A stretch of 64,000 nucleotides of DNA from Hymenobacter glacieicola (GTDB taxonomy: Bacteria > Bacteroidota > Bacteroidia > Cytophagales > Hymenobacteraceae), in contig NZ_BMGS01000001.1 of NCBI RefSeq assembly GCF_014640315.1, positions 496,001 to 560,000 on the forward strand, written 5' to 3'. Both the position numbers and the translations under genes were made by a program. A model generated the notes under the pieces. It ran no database searches. It was not told the DNA's origin and saw only the letters and a program-made list of their open reading frames with translations. Positions 24,797 through 33,823 of the stretch are shown piece after piece. Position 1 is the stretch's first letter; every line of letters begins with the position of its first letter.

Positions 24797-25861
24797 CTAC
24801 TCGGCTCCGCAGCCGGAATTAGCCGCGTGGGTATTGCCAATTTCCAGGCCCAGTTCGGCGGCTTTGCGCCAATCCTGGCAAGCGGCGTCGGGCTGGCGGA
24901 GCATTTCGCGGGCGTGGCCGCGGTTGAGGTAGGCCTCGGCGTACTGCGCGTTCAGGGCAATGGCTTTGGTCGCGTCGGCTTCGGCGCGCTGGTAGTCCTC
25001 TAGTTTGAGGTAGGCGGCGGCGCGGTTGTTCCAGGCGAAGGCATAGCTGGCGTCCAGCGCTACGGCCTTGCTAAAGTCTTCCACGGCGCCTTTGTAGTCG
25101 GCCTGCTCGAAGCGGGTGCTGCCGCGGTTGGTGTAGGCTAGGGCATTATCCTGCTTTTTGGCGAGGTAGTCATTATAATCCTGCAGGGCGCCCTTCAGGT
25201 CGCCGGCGCGGCGGCGGGTAGCGGCCCGGTTCAGCAGGGCCGGCAGCAGTTCGGGTTGCAGCTTGAGGGCCTGGGTGTAGTCCTGAATGGCGGCGGGCAG
25301 GTTGTTCAGCTGACGCTGGGCACTACCCCGGTCGTGCCAGGCGTAGGCGTACGTCGGGTCGGCCTTGACAGCGGCATCGAAATCTGCTTTGGCGGCCTGG
25401 TAGTCGGCTTTTTCGAAGCGCAGGGCGCCGCGGTAATACCAGGCTGGGGCGTAATCGGCCTTTAGCTCGGTGGCTTTGCCGTAGTCCTGCTCCGCCTCCG
25501 CTGGCTGCTTGAGCGCCTCGCGGGCCTGGGCTCGCCCAAAATAAGAACCAAAGGTGCTGGGGTCAAGCTTGATGGCCTGGTCGTAATCCTGCACGGCGGG
25601 CTGGTAGTCCTTCAGCTCATAGCGCACGGCGGCGCGGTTGTAGTAGGCTTTGGCGAAGTCAGGCTTGGCAGCCAGGGCCCGGTCGAAATCCTGCAGAGCG
25701 GCCCGGTAGCTTTTCTGGTTATACTTGGCTACTCCGCTGTTATAGAGCTTCTCGGCCAGCTGGGCCGGCGGCAGCGTAGTCGCCCGCACCGTGTCTACCT
25801 GGGCCCGGGCTGCCCCGGCTGCCAGCAGTAAGGTAGCGGACAAGAAGAGTGTCTTTTTCAT
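24797..25861 (-). CDS. Exported tetratricopeptide repeat protein
   Basis: 354 residues. The signal peptide MKKTLFLSATLLLAAGAARAQ is followed by about nine TPR units from residue 35 to the end, many with the canonical pattern, such as AYYNRAAVRYELKDYQPAVQDYDQAIKLDP and AWNNRAAAYLKLEDYQRAEADATKAIALN. It should be a periplasmic protein-protein adaptor. It lies upstream of the PorE-like gene on the same strand, separated by the inverted repeat, so it may act with it, though co-transcription is uncertain. The final two cysteines (C-x-DW and GCGAE end) could form a disulfide. Confidence 0.85.
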   Translation of the reverse strand: MKKTLFLSATLLLAAGAARAQVDTVRATTLPPAQLAEKLYNSGVAKYNQKSYRAALQDFDRALAAKPDFAKAYYNRAAVRYELKDYQPAVQDYDQAIKLDPSTFGSYFGRAQAREALKQPAEAEQDYGKATELKADYAPAWYYRGALRFEKADYQAAKADFDAAVKADPTYAYAWHDRGSAQRQLNNLPAAIQDYTQALKLQPELLPALLNRAATRRRAGDLKGALQDYNDYLAKKQDNALAYTNRGSTRFEQADYKGAVEDFSKAVALDASYAFAWNNRAAAYLKLEDYQRAEADATKAIALNAQYAEAYLNRGHAREMLRQPDAACQDWRKAAELGLEIGNTHAANSGCGAE

Positions 25862-26010
25862 AGCATCCCGCCAGTTTCAACGGCGCGGGATAAATATAAT
25901 TTTAATTGCGCAATAGGCAGCAAATCAGACTAATGAATGTGTATACGTATAAATTTATCAAGATGTAATGTACCCGGCTATTGTATGCAGCCTAAAGCCT
26001 ATGAGTCTAG

Positions 26011-26304
26011 CTAAGCAGGTAGCTGGGTCCGCACTAGCTCTTCCCATTCCCGGCGCAGGGTACCGCTAAACGCGGGTCGGCCGGCCCGACGGTACCAGTA
26101 CGCGGCGTTGCCCTGGTCGCCTTCCTGGCGGTGTAAAAAGGCGTGCAGCCAGTTCTGCAGCGGGTCGTGCTCATTGTCCTGGGCAATGTCGTGGGCCTGG
26201 TGCCATTCGTCGCGGCCGGCGTGCCAGAGGGCTAGCAGCAGGGGCGAGAGGCCCGTGGGCGGCTGCGGTTGAGTCTGCGAGGCAAGGAAGGTGGCGTAGG
26301 TCAT
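26011..26304 (-). CDS. Small conserved hypothetical protein
   Basis: 97 residues from MTYATFLASQTQPQPP (an ATG 12 bp upstream is also in frame). The core LLALWHAGRDEWHQAHDIAQDNEHDPLQNWLHAFLHRQEGDQGNAAYWYRRAG looks like a compact helical domain with many conserved W, H and Y residues; I recall similar short proteins in other bacteria but cannot name a function. No signal peptide. It is divergent from the bacilliredoxin gene. Confidence 0.65.
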   Translation of the reverse strand: MTYATFLASQTQPQPPTGLSPLLLALWHAGRDEWHQAHDIAQDNEHDPLQNWLHAFLHRQEGDQGNAAYWYRRAGRPAFSGTLRREWEELVRTQLPA

Positions 26305-26415
26305 AGCAGTAAACAACAGAGAATGAAAAAACTACCCGCAATTGCCGGACCAAGCTTTTGGGGAAAGTAAACTTCCGGGCTTAGTTCGTGGTTCTATACG
26401 CCGACCGTGGCAGTG

Positions 26416-26448
26416 CGGCGGCAGTTGCGTAATTTCGTGCTGCCGCCG
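26416..26448. promoter_or_regulatory. 9-bp inverted repeat over a candidate promoter of the bacilliredoxin gene
   Basis: CGGCGGCAG (26416-26424) and CTGCCGCCG (26440-26448) flank TAATTTCG (26430-26437), a near match to the TAnnTTTG element. A regulator bound to the palindrome would cover the promoter. It could also fold in the leader RNA. It is about 50 bp before ATG 26496. Confidence 0.35.
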
Positions 26449-26495
26449 GCCTTCCCGTCGTCGGAATAGTTCACCTTAAAGCCTAGCTTTCACCT

Positions 26496-26918
26496 ATGGC
26501 CACGTATCCCGAATACATGGTAGCGCCGATTCGTCAGGACCTCGTTGAGGCCGGTTTCGAGCAGCTGATGACCCCCGAAGAAGTTGACACGGTGCTCAAT
26601 GAGCAGAGCGGTACCGTGCTGGTGGCCGTTAACTCGGTGTGTGGTTGCGCCGCCGCCAAAGCCCGCCCTGCCCTGAAAATGGCCGTTTCCAGCTCCGATA
26701 AGAAGCCGGCCAAACTGGTAACGGTATTTGCCGGTATGGAAACGGAAGCCGTAGCCAAGGCGCGCGAGCATATGCTGCCCTACCCACCCAGCAGCCCCTG
26801 CATTGCCCTCTTCAAAGATGGCGAGCTGGTGCACATGATTGAGCGCTACCACATCGAAGGCAATGATTTGATGCGCATCGTCAACAACCTGCAGGGCGCC
26901 TTCGAGGAGCACTGCTAA
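26496..26918 (+). CDS. BrxA/BrxB family bacilliredoxin
   Basis: 140 residues, thioredoxin-like fold (DUF1094/YphP family). The active site is C49-G50-C51 in VNSVCGCAAAKARPAL, the CGC form of this family. Blocks TVFAGMETEAVAKAREHM and PPSSPCIALFKDGELVHMIERYHIEG are typical. In Bacillus these enzymes remove bacillithiol from oxidised proteins; several Bacteroidota lineages also make bacillithiol, but no biosynthesis gene lies in this window. Cytoplasmic. A candidate operator lies upstream, and a strong terminator follows at 26967-27002. Confidence 0.88.
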   Translation: MATYPEYMVAPIRQDLVEAGFEQLMTPEEVDTVLNEQSGTVLVAVNSVCGCAAAKARPALKMAVSSSDKKPAKLVTVFAGMETEAVAKAREHMLPYPPSSPCIALFKDGELVHMIERYHIEGNDLMRIVNNLQGAFEEHC

Positions 26919-26966
26919 ACTCCATGCGCTGCTTTTGCTTTAGTAGCAAGAGGGCCTAAGGCCAGC

Positions 26967-27002
26967 AAAAGCCCGTTACAACGTTCGTTGTGACGGGCTT
27001 TT
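26967..27002. terminator. Bidirectional terminator between bacilliredoxin and carbamoyltransferase genes
   Basis: AAAAGCCCGTTACAACG (26967-26983) pairs with CGTTGTGACGGGCTTTT (26986-27002), 17 bp with one G-U pair. It lies between convergent genes. Confidence 0.8.
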
Positions 27003-27028
27003 CGGTTGAACACAGGATGGGTGTCAGC

Positions 27029-28738
27029 TTATTTCCGCAGCAGATATGGCCCCAGCACCAAGGCATCGAGGCCGGAGCGCAGGTAGCAATCCAGGGCGTC
27101 GGCGGGCGACTCCACCATGGGCATACCGTTAAGGTTAAAGGACGTGTTTAGCAATACCGGCACGCCACTGCGCTTTTCAAAGGCCAGCAGCAACTCGTGA
27201 AACAGCGCGTTATCGTCGGCCCGGACGCTCTGGAGCCGGCCCGTGCCGTCGTCGTGCGTGACGGCCGGCAGGCGCTGCCGGGCCGGCGGGAGCAGCGGAA
27301 ACACTTTCTCCATAAAGAAGGCAGTTTCGCCCGCTGGCACCTCGAAGAACTCGGCTTGCCGCTCCTGGGGCACGGCGGGGGCAAAGGGCCGGAAGGCTTC
27401 GCGGTATTTGATGCTGGCATTTACCCGGGCTTTCATGTCGGGCAGGGTAGGGTTTGCCAAAATGCTCCGGTGCCCCAGGGCACGCTGGCCCAGCTCCGAA
27501 GCTCCCTGAAACCAGCCCACTACCCGTCCTTCATGAAGCAAAGCCGCCGTAGCTTCGATAAGGTCAGGCGGGCAGTCATAGGTCAGCTTGCGGCGCCGCA
27601 GCTCCGCTTCAATTTCGACCACTGCGTATTCGCGGCCAAAGAAGTTATGGGTGCTGGCCGGGCGTAACTCAGCCGGCAGGTTGAGCACATACTGCCGACC
27701 GTACAGAGCACTGCCCACGCTGATGCCCGTATCGTCGGGGGTAGCGCCAATGAAAATTTCCTGGTAGGGAGTGTGCCTGGTGAGCTTGCCGTTGAGCACG
27801 GAGTTCATCAGCAGCCCGCCCCCCAGCACCAGCCGGCGCTGACCGGTGCGGGCGTGCAGGTTGCCGAGCAGCTCAAACACTACCTCTTCGGTGATACGCT
27901 GCACGGCGGCCACAATATCAAACTCGCGCTGGGTGGGCCCGGCCCCGGCAGGTAGGGCCGGGCCAAGCAGCTCCACCAGCTTGGGCGAGTAATAGTGGGG
28001 CGTGAAAAACAGGAAGAACTCAAAGTAGCGCAGGTCTAGCTCAAAGTGCAGGCCGTTTACCTGAATCAGGGGCCGCAACGCCTCGTAGTACGTCTGCGGG
28101 TTGCCGCGCGCGGCCAGGGCCATAATCTTCCACTCGTCGCCGTTGGGGCGGAAACCCAGAAATTCGGTGAAAGCGCCGTAAAACAGCCCCAGCGAATGAG
28201 GTGTGCGGTTAGCGGCCAGTTCCTGCAAGCCCGCCGCCGTAACCGTTCCCATCAGTCCCGTGGTGGTTTCGCCAAAGCCGTCGGCCACAAAAAAGTCGGC
28301 CTCCGCGAAGCCCGATTGCAGCAAGGCATTGGCCAGGTGGGCGCGGTGGTGGTCCACGTAATGCAGGCGCATGGGGGTGCCTGCTGCGCCCGTCAGCGTT
28401 TGGCCGATGCTGCTGACGCCACCTTGCAGGGCGGCCAACTCATTGAGGGTGAGCTGGGCCAGCTTGCCACGGTTCTGGAAGGCATCGGCCAGGGTTTGCT
28501 GGGGCTGAAGCAGGTAAGGAGCCGGATTCCAGCCGATGAATACGTCGGCAACGTCCGTCAGCTCAATCCCGGCCGCCTCGCAGCAATACCGGATGGCCAG
28601 GCGCGGAAACGACTTATCCTGTTTCACCCGGCTTAGCCGTTCCTCGGCAATGGCTACCCGCACCCGCCCATCGGGCCCCAGCAAACACGCCGAGGAATGA
28701 AAGCCGCTGCAATTGATACCAAGAATGTACTGTACCAT
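27029..28738 (-). CDS. Carbamoyltransferase (NodU/CmcH family)
   Basis: 569 residues from MVQYILGINCSGFHSSACLL. Members transfer a carbamoyl group from carbamoyl phosphate, through an adenylated intermediate, to hydroxyls of sugars, antibiotics or other small molecules. The N-terminal ASKHA-type domain shows SGFHSSACLLG, AIAEERLSRVKQDKSFP and the metal-binding histidines of YVDHHRAHLANALL; VLGGGLLMNSVLNGKL and GATPDDTGISVGSALYG follow. The C-terminal domain has GWFQGASELGQRALGHRSILANP and LLNTSFNLNGMPMVESP. No glycosyltransferase or biosynthetic cluster is adjacent, so the substrate is unknown. The frame runs to 28840, but the chosen ATG fits a promoter at 28768-28775. Confidence 0.88.
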   Translation of the reverse strand: MVQYILGINCSGFHSSACLLGPDGRVRVAIAEERLSRVKQDKSFPRLAIRYCCEAAGIELTDVADVFIGWNPAPYLLQPQQTLADAFQNRGKLAQLTLNELAALQGGVSSIGQTLTGAAGTPMRLHYVDHHRAHLANALLQSGFAEADFFVADGFGETTTGLMGTVTAAGLQELAANRTPHSLGLFYGAFTEFLGFRPNGDEWKIMALAARGNPQTYYEALRPLIQVNGLHFELDLRYFEFFLFFTPHYYSPKLVELLGPALPAGAGPTQREFDIVAAVQRITEEVVFELLGNLHARTGQRRLVLGGGLLMNSVLNGKLTRHTPYQEIFIGATPDDTGISVGSALYGRQYVLNLPAELRPASTHNFFGREYAVVEIEAELRRRKLTYDCPPDLIEATAALLHEGRVVGWFQGASELGQRALGHRSILANPTLPDMKARVNASIKYREAFRPFAPAVPQERQAEFFEVPAGETAFFMEKVFPLLPPARQRLPAVTHDDGTGRLQSVRADDNALFHELLLAFEKRSGVPVLLNTSFNLNGMPMVESPADALDCYLRSGLDALVLGPYLLRK

Positions 28739-28767
28739 CAGAAAATCGGGAAAAGCTACCTGCCCAC

Positions 28768-28775
28768 CAAAAGTA
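28768..28775 (-). promoter_or_regulatory. -7 promoter element for the carbamoyltransferase gene
   Basis: The minus strand reads TACTTTTG (TAnnTTTG). No TTTG is seen 19 bp upstream. Transcription would start near 28761, about 23 nt before the chosen ATG. Confidence 0.5.
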
Positions 28776-28838
28776 CACATTCTGAAAACGGCCGTTTCGG
28801 CCCGGCCACTACGCAGCACCGCTACCCCACCGCGCACC

Positions 28839-28868
28839 AAAAAGCCCCGCCAACCGGCGGGGCTTTTT
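28839..28868. terminator. Terminator downstream of recQ
   Basis: AAAAAGCCCCGCC (28839-28851), AACC, GGCGGGGCTTTTT (28856-28868). A 13-bp perfect stem with a 4-nt loop and runs on both sides. Confidence 0.8.
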
Positions 28869-28889
28869 GCTACAGCACCTTGTGCCCAA

Positions 28890-28928
28890 AATCCGTGTAA
28901 TCCGAAAAATCCGTCTAAATCCGTGATT
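28890..28928. repeat. Intergenic ATCCGTGTAATCCG-type repeat, copy 2
   Basis: A 39-bp unit matching the one at 1317-1355 and ending at the recQ stop codon (28928-28930). Both copies share the AATCCGTGTAATCCG start and the TAAATCCGTGATT end. Confidence 0.75.
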
Positions 28929-31138
28929 TAGTTGGCTACCTCACTCAGGAATTTGATGCGCATCAGACGCAAGTCTTCCTCGGTGTAGTCGTCGGTGCCG
29001 AGTTCCTTGAGGGCGGCGGCAATGTTGTCCGTCTGGGCCGTCATGAAGTAGTCGTAAATCTCCTCCTGCCGCTCCTCGTCGAGCACCCCGTTGATATAGT
29101 AGTCAAGGTTGAGCTTGGTGCCGGCGTAGCAGATGTGCTCGATTTCCTCCATCAGCTCCCGCATGTCAATGCCCTTGGAGGAAGCAATTTCCTCCAGGTC
29201 CATCTTCTTGTCGATCTGCTGGATGATGTAAATCTTGATTTTTGACTTGTTTACGGCCGATTTCACCACCACGTCGGCGGCCGTGACAATGTCATTCTCG
29301 TCCACGTACTTCTGGATCAGGGCCAGGAAGGGAGCGCCAAACTTCTGGGCCTTGCCCTGGCCTACCCCCGACACGTGGGCCAGGTCGTCCATTTTGGTGG
29401 GGAAGGTCGTCGCCATTTCCTTCAGGCTCGGGTCCTGAAATAGCACGTAGGGGGGCAGATTTTTCTGCTGGGCTACCTTCTTGCGCAGGGCCTTCAGCAT
29501 CTCAAACAGGGCCTCATCATGACCGGCGGCCTGCTGAACTTCCTCTTGTTCCTGTTCCTCTTTCACCTCTTCCTCGTAGTTATGGTCCTTGGTGAGCTTG
29601 ATTGAATGCGGATTTTCAATGAAGTCAATGCCCTTGGCCGTAATCTTCACCACGCCAAAGTTTTCGATGTCCTTTTCCAAGTAACCACTGAGGAGCGTCT
29701 GGCGCAAGAGAGAGTGCCAGAACTGGGCGTCGTGGTCTTTGCCCTGACCGTATACGGGTAGCTTGTCGTGGCCGTAGCTTTCTACGTGCGGGTTGTTCAT
29801 GCCCATCAGCACGGTGCCAATGTGGTCGAGGCCAAACCGCTCGTCGGTCTGCACTACCGCTTTCAGGGCCATGCATACTTCGTGCTTGGCTTCGAAACGC
29901 TCCTTAGGGTGCTTGCAGTTGTCGCAAAAGCCACAGTCCTTCTCGAAATGCTCGCCGAAGTAGTGCAGCAGCTGCTTGCGCCGGCACACCGCCGAGTCGG
30001 CGTAGTTAGCCATTTCCTGGAGCAGCAGCTTGGAGTTGTCGCGCTCCGTTACGGGCTTGTCCTTGTTGAACTTCTCCAGCTTTACAATGTCGTCGTAGCT
30101 GTAGAACATCAGGCAGTCACCTTCCAGCCCGTCGCGGCCGCCGCGGCCGGTTTCCTGGTAGTAGCCCTCAATACTCTTGGGCGTGTCGTAGTGAATCACG
30201 AAGCGCACGTCGGGCTTATCGATGCCCATGCCGAAAGCAATGGTGGCCACAATCACGTCGCAATCTTCATTCAGGAAGGCGTCCTGGTTGGCCATGCGCA
30301 CGTGCGGGTCGAGGCCGGCGTGGTAGGGGAGGGCCCGCACGTCGTTGACCTTCAGCAGCTCGGCAATTTCCTCTACCTTCTTGCGGCTGAGGCAGTATAC
30401 AATGCCGGCCTGGCCCTTGCGCAGCTTCACGTACTGAATCAGCTGCTTTTTGGTGTTGTGCTTGGGTCGGACCTCGTAGTAGAGGTTGGTACGGTTGAAG
30501 GAGGTCTTGAATACCGACGCATCATCCATCTGCAGGTTCTTCTGAATGTCCTGCTGCACCTTAGGGGTAGCCGTGGCCGTGAGGGCAATGATGGGCACCT
30601 GCACGCCCAGCCCATCAATGATGCTGCGAATCTTGCGGTATTCAGGCCGGAAGTCGTGGCCCCACTCCGAAATGCAGTGCGCCTCGTCAATGGCCACGAA
30701 GCTGATGGTGGCCTTGTTGAGGAATTCGATGGTTTCGTCTTTGGTCAGGCTTTCGGGCGCCACGTAGAGCAGCTTCACCTCGCCGCTAATCACGTCCTTT
30801 TTTACCTTGTTCATCTCTGATTTCGACAAGGTCGAGTTCAGAAACTGCGCGTTCACCCCGAAGGCGTTCAACTGATCTACCTGATTTTTCATCAGGGCAA
30901 TAAGGGGCGAAATGACGATGGCCGTGCCCGGCAACACCAGTGCGGGGAGCTGATAGCACAGGCTTTTGCCGGCGCCCGTAGGCATGATAACGAACGTGTT
31001 ATTGCCCGCAATAACGTTCTGAATGATGTCTTCCTGTACGCCCCGGAACTGACCGTACCCGAAAACTTCCTTTAACTTGCCTTTCAAATCAGCCTCTTGC
31101 TGCACTTGTTGTTTCACGGCTGGCATGGACATCCTCAC
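28928..31138 (-). CDS. recQ: ATP-dependent DNA helicase RecQ
   Basis: 736 residues. A 3'-5' helicase of recombination and replication repair. Motifs in order: [15 protein letters not shown], Walker [91 protein letters not shown]. The zinc site is in the C-terminal part ([19 protein letters not shown]), then winged helix and an HRDC-type domain. Downstream a long acidic linker ([15 protein letters not shown]) precedes HRDC, and the last ~110 residues form a helical C-terminal extension found in Bacteroidota RecQ. Start codons at residues 1, 3 and 5 are all possible. Confidence 0.93.
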   Translation of the reverse strand: MRMSMPAVKQQVQQEADLKGKLKEVFGYGQFRGVQEDIIQNVIAGNNTFVIMPTGAGKSLCYQLPALVLPGTAIVISPLIALMKNQVDQLNAFGVNAQFLNSTLSKSEMNKVKKDVISGEVKLLYVAPESLTKDETIEFLNKATISFVAIDEAHCISEWGHDFRPEYRKIRSIIDGLGVQVPIIALTATATPKVQQDIQKNLQMDDASVFKTSFNRTNLYYEVRPKHNTKKQLIQYVKLRKGQAGIVYCLSRKKVEEIAELLKVNDVRALPYHAGLDPHVRMANQDAFLNEDCDVIVATIAFGMGIDKPDVRFVIHYDTPKSIEGYYQETGRGGRDGLEGDCLMFYSYDDIVKLEKFNKDKPVTERDNSKLLLQEMANYADSAVCRRKQLLHYFGEHFEKDCGFCDNCKHPKERFEAKHEVCMALKAVVQTDERFGLDHIGTVLMGMNNPHVESYGHDKLPVYGQGKDHDAQFWHSLLRQTLLSGYLEKDIENFGVVKITAKGIDFIENPHSIKLTKDHNYEEEVKEEQEQEEVQQAAGHDEALFEMLKALRKKVAQQKNLPPYVLFQDPSLKEMATTFPTKMDDLAHVSGVGQGKAQKFGAPFLALIQKYVDENDIVTAADVVVKSAVNKSKIKIYIIQQIDKKMDLEEIASSKGIDMRELMEEIEHICYAGTKLNLDYYINGVLDEERQEEIYDYFMTAQTDNIAAALKELGTDDYTEEDLRLMRIKFLSEVAN

Positions 31139-31300
31139 TTACTCAATTGGGGTGGTAGATTGGATAGACAACATAACGTGTTGCTTACTCAATCTAAGGA
31201 TTTTATGGTATTCGGCGCTAAGCGAAAGAGGTAAAGAATTGGGGCCAACCCCAGAATCACCGACACTGTTCAGCTTCCGATACGCAATATCAAATTTAGA

Positions 31301-32278
31301 TTGAAACCGCAGAACGAACTCAACTTACTTGCAAAAAAAGTGCTTCAGCAAGAAGCTGAAGCAATTCAGGGAGTTGCCGACGCCTTGGCTCGCACTCCTG
31401 ATTTTGCACAATGCGTAGAAGCCATTCTCTCTTTACGGGGTAGGGTGGTTGTGACCGGCATTGGGAAGAGCGCCCATATTGCGGCTAAAATGGTGGCTAC
31501 CTTCAACTCCACGGGTACGCCGGCCCTGTTCATGCACGCCGCCGATGCTATCCACGGCGACCTGGGCATGATTCAGGCCGAGGACTTTGTTATTGCCATC
31601 AGCAAGAGCGGTGACACGCCCGAAATCAAGGTGTTAGTGCCCTTGCTCAAGCGCAAAGAAGTACCGCTGGCGGCCCTGGTCAGCAACGCCGAGTCTTACC
31701 TGGCGGTGCAAGCCAACTACATTCTACACGCTCCCGTGGAGCGCGAAGCCTGCCCGCACAACCTAGCTCCCACTACCAGCACTACCGCGGCCCTGGCCCT
31801 GGGCGACGCGCTGGCCGTGTGCCTGCTGGAGTGCCGCGACTTCAGCCGCCAGGATTTTGCCCGCCTGCACCCCGGCGGCACGCTCGGCAAGCAGCTCTAC
31901 CTGAAAGTGGGCGACCTGAGCCGGCAAAACCAGCAGCCGCACGTAGTGGACACGGCTCCGCTCAAAGAAATTATTCTGGAAATTTCGGGTAAGCGCCTGG
32001 GCGCTACGGCCGTGCTGGACGGCAGCAATGCCCTTATCGGCATTATCACCGACGGCGACCTGCGCCGAATGCTGACTACGTTTGAGGGCCGTTTGGAAGC
32101 AGTGCGGGCCCGCGACATCCTGACGCCCGCCCCCGTTACCATTGATGTGGACGACTTTGCCGCGGAAGCCCTTACCCGCATGCAAGACCGCAACATCACC
32201 CAACTGGTAGTAACGGAGCAGGGGCGCTTCGCGGGCTTTATCCATTTGCATGATTTGCTGCGTGAAGGATTAGTGTAA
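31301..32278 (+). CDS. kdsD: Arabinose-5-phosphate isomerase (KpsF/GutQ/KdsD family)
   Basis: 325 residues. It interconverts ribulose-5-phosphate and arabinose-5-phosphate, the first step of KDO synthesis for LPS. The SIS domain (about 30-165) shows RVVVTGIGKSAHIAAKMVATFNSTG, HGDLGMI and ISKSGDTPEI. Two CBS domains follow (about 205-325; ATAVLDGSNALIGIITDGDLRRML and ITQLVVTEQGRFAGFIHLHDLLREG). The start is TTG at 31301 (no ATG in range). The gene is divergent from recQ and lies upstream of manC on the same strand, with a 257-bp gap. Confidence 0.88.
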   Translation: MKPQNELNLLAKKVLQQEAEAIQGVADALARTPDFAQCVEAILSLRGRVVVTGIGKSAHIAAKMVATFNSTGTPALFMHAADAIHGDLGMIQAEDFVIAISKSGDTPEIKVLVPLLKRKEVPLAALVSNAESYLAVQANYILHAPVEREACPHNLAPTTSTTAALALGDALAVCLLECRDFSRQDFARLHPGGTLGKQLYLKVGDLSRQNQQPHVVDTAPLKEIILEISGKRLGATAVLDGSNALIGIITDGDLRRMLTTFEGRLEAVRARDILTPAPVTIDVDDFAAEALTRMQDRNITQLVVTEQGRFAGFIHLHDLLREGLV

Positions 32279-32535
32279 CAGCTGGGTCAACGGAGCTGCT
32301 CAGTAGCCTTGGTTGCCGCAAACAGATGTGGCTGAGGGTTAATGAGTATAATTAAATAATTTACAAGAATTATTATATATACCAAATATTCCGCTATCAT
32401 TGTCCAAAGACATGGTAGAGAATAAGCTGCTTATTGGTACATTTTACGCTTCTCGTGACCAGCTTAGGCTTCTCTGTTTGGGCTTTTATAGAGCTTACAT
32501 CTTCTTGCTAAACGCGGGCTTCACGTCCGGCTTCG

Positions 32536-33663
32536 ATGGAACAGCATACGTATCTCGTTGTGATGGCTGGCGGCATTGGCAGCCGCTTCTGGCCCTTTAG
32601 CCGCACGCATCATCCCAAACAGTTTCATGACGTCCTAGGACTGGGGCGCTCCATGCTCCAACTTACCGTAGACCGGTTCCGGGGCATTTGTCCGCCCAGC
32701 AACGTCTTCGTGGTCACAAACCGCGACTATACCGAACTGGTCCAGCAGCACCTACCGGAGCTGCCGGCGGATCAGATTTTGGGCGAGCCGATTGGGCGGA
32801 ACACCGCACCCTGCATTGCTTACGCCAGCTACCGCATTGCCCAGCGCGACCCGGAGGCCATTATTGTGGTAACGCCTGCCGACCACGCCGTCATGCACGA
32901 GGAAAACTTTCGGGCCGCCATTCGCACGGCGCTCGACGGGGCCCGCACCCACAACGTGCTCATCACCCTCGGCATCCAGCCTTCCCGCCCCGATACCGGC
33001 TACGGCTACATTCAGTTTATTGACGAGCCAGTGCAGCCCCAGCACGTGCAAACCGCTCCCGGGCACGAGGACGGCGTTTTCCCCCAGGAACTGCGGAAGG
33101 TGAAAACCTTCACCGAGAAGCCCAATCTGGAGCTGGCCAAGATGTTCGTGACCAGCGGCGACTTCCTGTGGAACTCGGGCTTGTTCGTGTGGCGCGCCGA
33201 TGCCATTATCCAAGCCTTTCATCACTACCTAAGCGACATTGCAGAAGTATTTGATGAAGGCTGGAACGAGTTGGGAACTCCTCAGGAGGAGAACTTTATT
33301 TCCCGGGCCTACACGCGCTGCCGTAACATCAGCATCGACTACGGGGTGATGGAAAAGGCCGACAACGTGTACGTGCTGCCCGCCGACTTTGGCTGGAGCG
33401 ACCTGGGCACCTGGGATTCCCTGCACCGCATGGGCCACCACGACGCCGACGAAAACGTAGTAGACGGCAATGCCCTGCTCTACGACACAAGTGAGTGCGT
33501 CATTAAAACCCCACCCGAGCGCCTGGTAGTAGTGCAAGGCCTGGAAGGCTACATCGTGGCCGAGTACGACAACGTGCTGCTGATCTGCAAGCGCACCGAA
33601 GAACAGCGCGTCAAAGAATTCGTAGCCGATGTGAAGTCCAAAAAGGGCGTAGGCTATAATTAG
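32536..33663 (+). CDS. manC: Mannose-1-phosphate guanylyltransferase
   Basis: 375 residues from MEQHTYLVVMAGGIGSRFWP. It makes GDP-mannose for glycans from mannose-1-phosphate and GTP. The nucleotide-binding signature GGIGSRFWPFSRTHHPKQF and later ILGEPIGRNTAPCIAYA, VVTPADHAV, FTEKPNL and LWNSGLFVWRAD match the type II NDP-sugar pyrophosphorylase. FGWSDLGTWDSL is the metal-binding region near the C-terminus. The second (isomerase) domain of bifunctional ManC/AlgA is missing, as usual in short forms. An upstream gap of 257 bp without a clear promoter precedes it. Confidence 0.9.
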   Translation: MEQHTYLVVMAGGIGSRFWPFSRTHHPKQFHDVLGLGRSMLQLTVDRFRGICPPSNVFVVTNRDYTELVQQHLPELPADQILGEPIGRNTAPCIAYASYRIAQRDPEAIIVVTPADHAVMHEENFRAAIRTALDGARTHNVLITLGIQPSRPDTGYGYIQFIDEPVQPQHVQTAPGHEDGVFPQELRKVKTFTEKPNLELAKMFVTSGDFLWNSGLFVWRADAIIQAFHHYLSDIAEVFDEGWNELGTPQEENFISRAYTRCRNISIDYGVMEKADNVYVLPADFGWSDLGTWDSLHRMGHHDADENVVDGNALLYDTSECVIKTPPERLVVVQGLEGYIVAEYDNVLLICKRTEEQRVKEFVADVKSKKGVGYN

Positions 33664-33682
33664 GAGTCTAGAGCTAGAAATC

Positions 33683-33798
33683 AAACCGGCTGCCATCCTG
33701 ACGCAGCAAGGACCTTATCAACTTAGAACGATAATCGGGACACGACTCGTGCTAATGTGATAAGGTCCTTGGCTCCCGCTCAGGATGACAGCCGGTTT
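33683..33798. repeat. Imperfect ~40-bp inverted repeat with CATCCTGA / TCAGGATGA arms
   Basis: Arm 33683-33720 and arm 33758-33798 are reverse complements with a few mismatches and a 3-bp insertion; the innermost 15 bp (AAGGACCTTATCA and its complement) are exact. The word CTCAGGATGACAG also occurs alone at 1245-1257. This matches the REP-like palindromes I expect in such genomes. It sits between manC and rlmB and could also end both convergent transcripts. Confidence 0.6.
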
Positions 33799-33823
33799 AC
33801 TCTTTTATTTTAACTATGTCTTT

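Noticed and set aside
32400..32600. Small plus-strand frame upstream of and overlapping manC
   Set aside because: It overlaps the manC start in another frame and has no family features.
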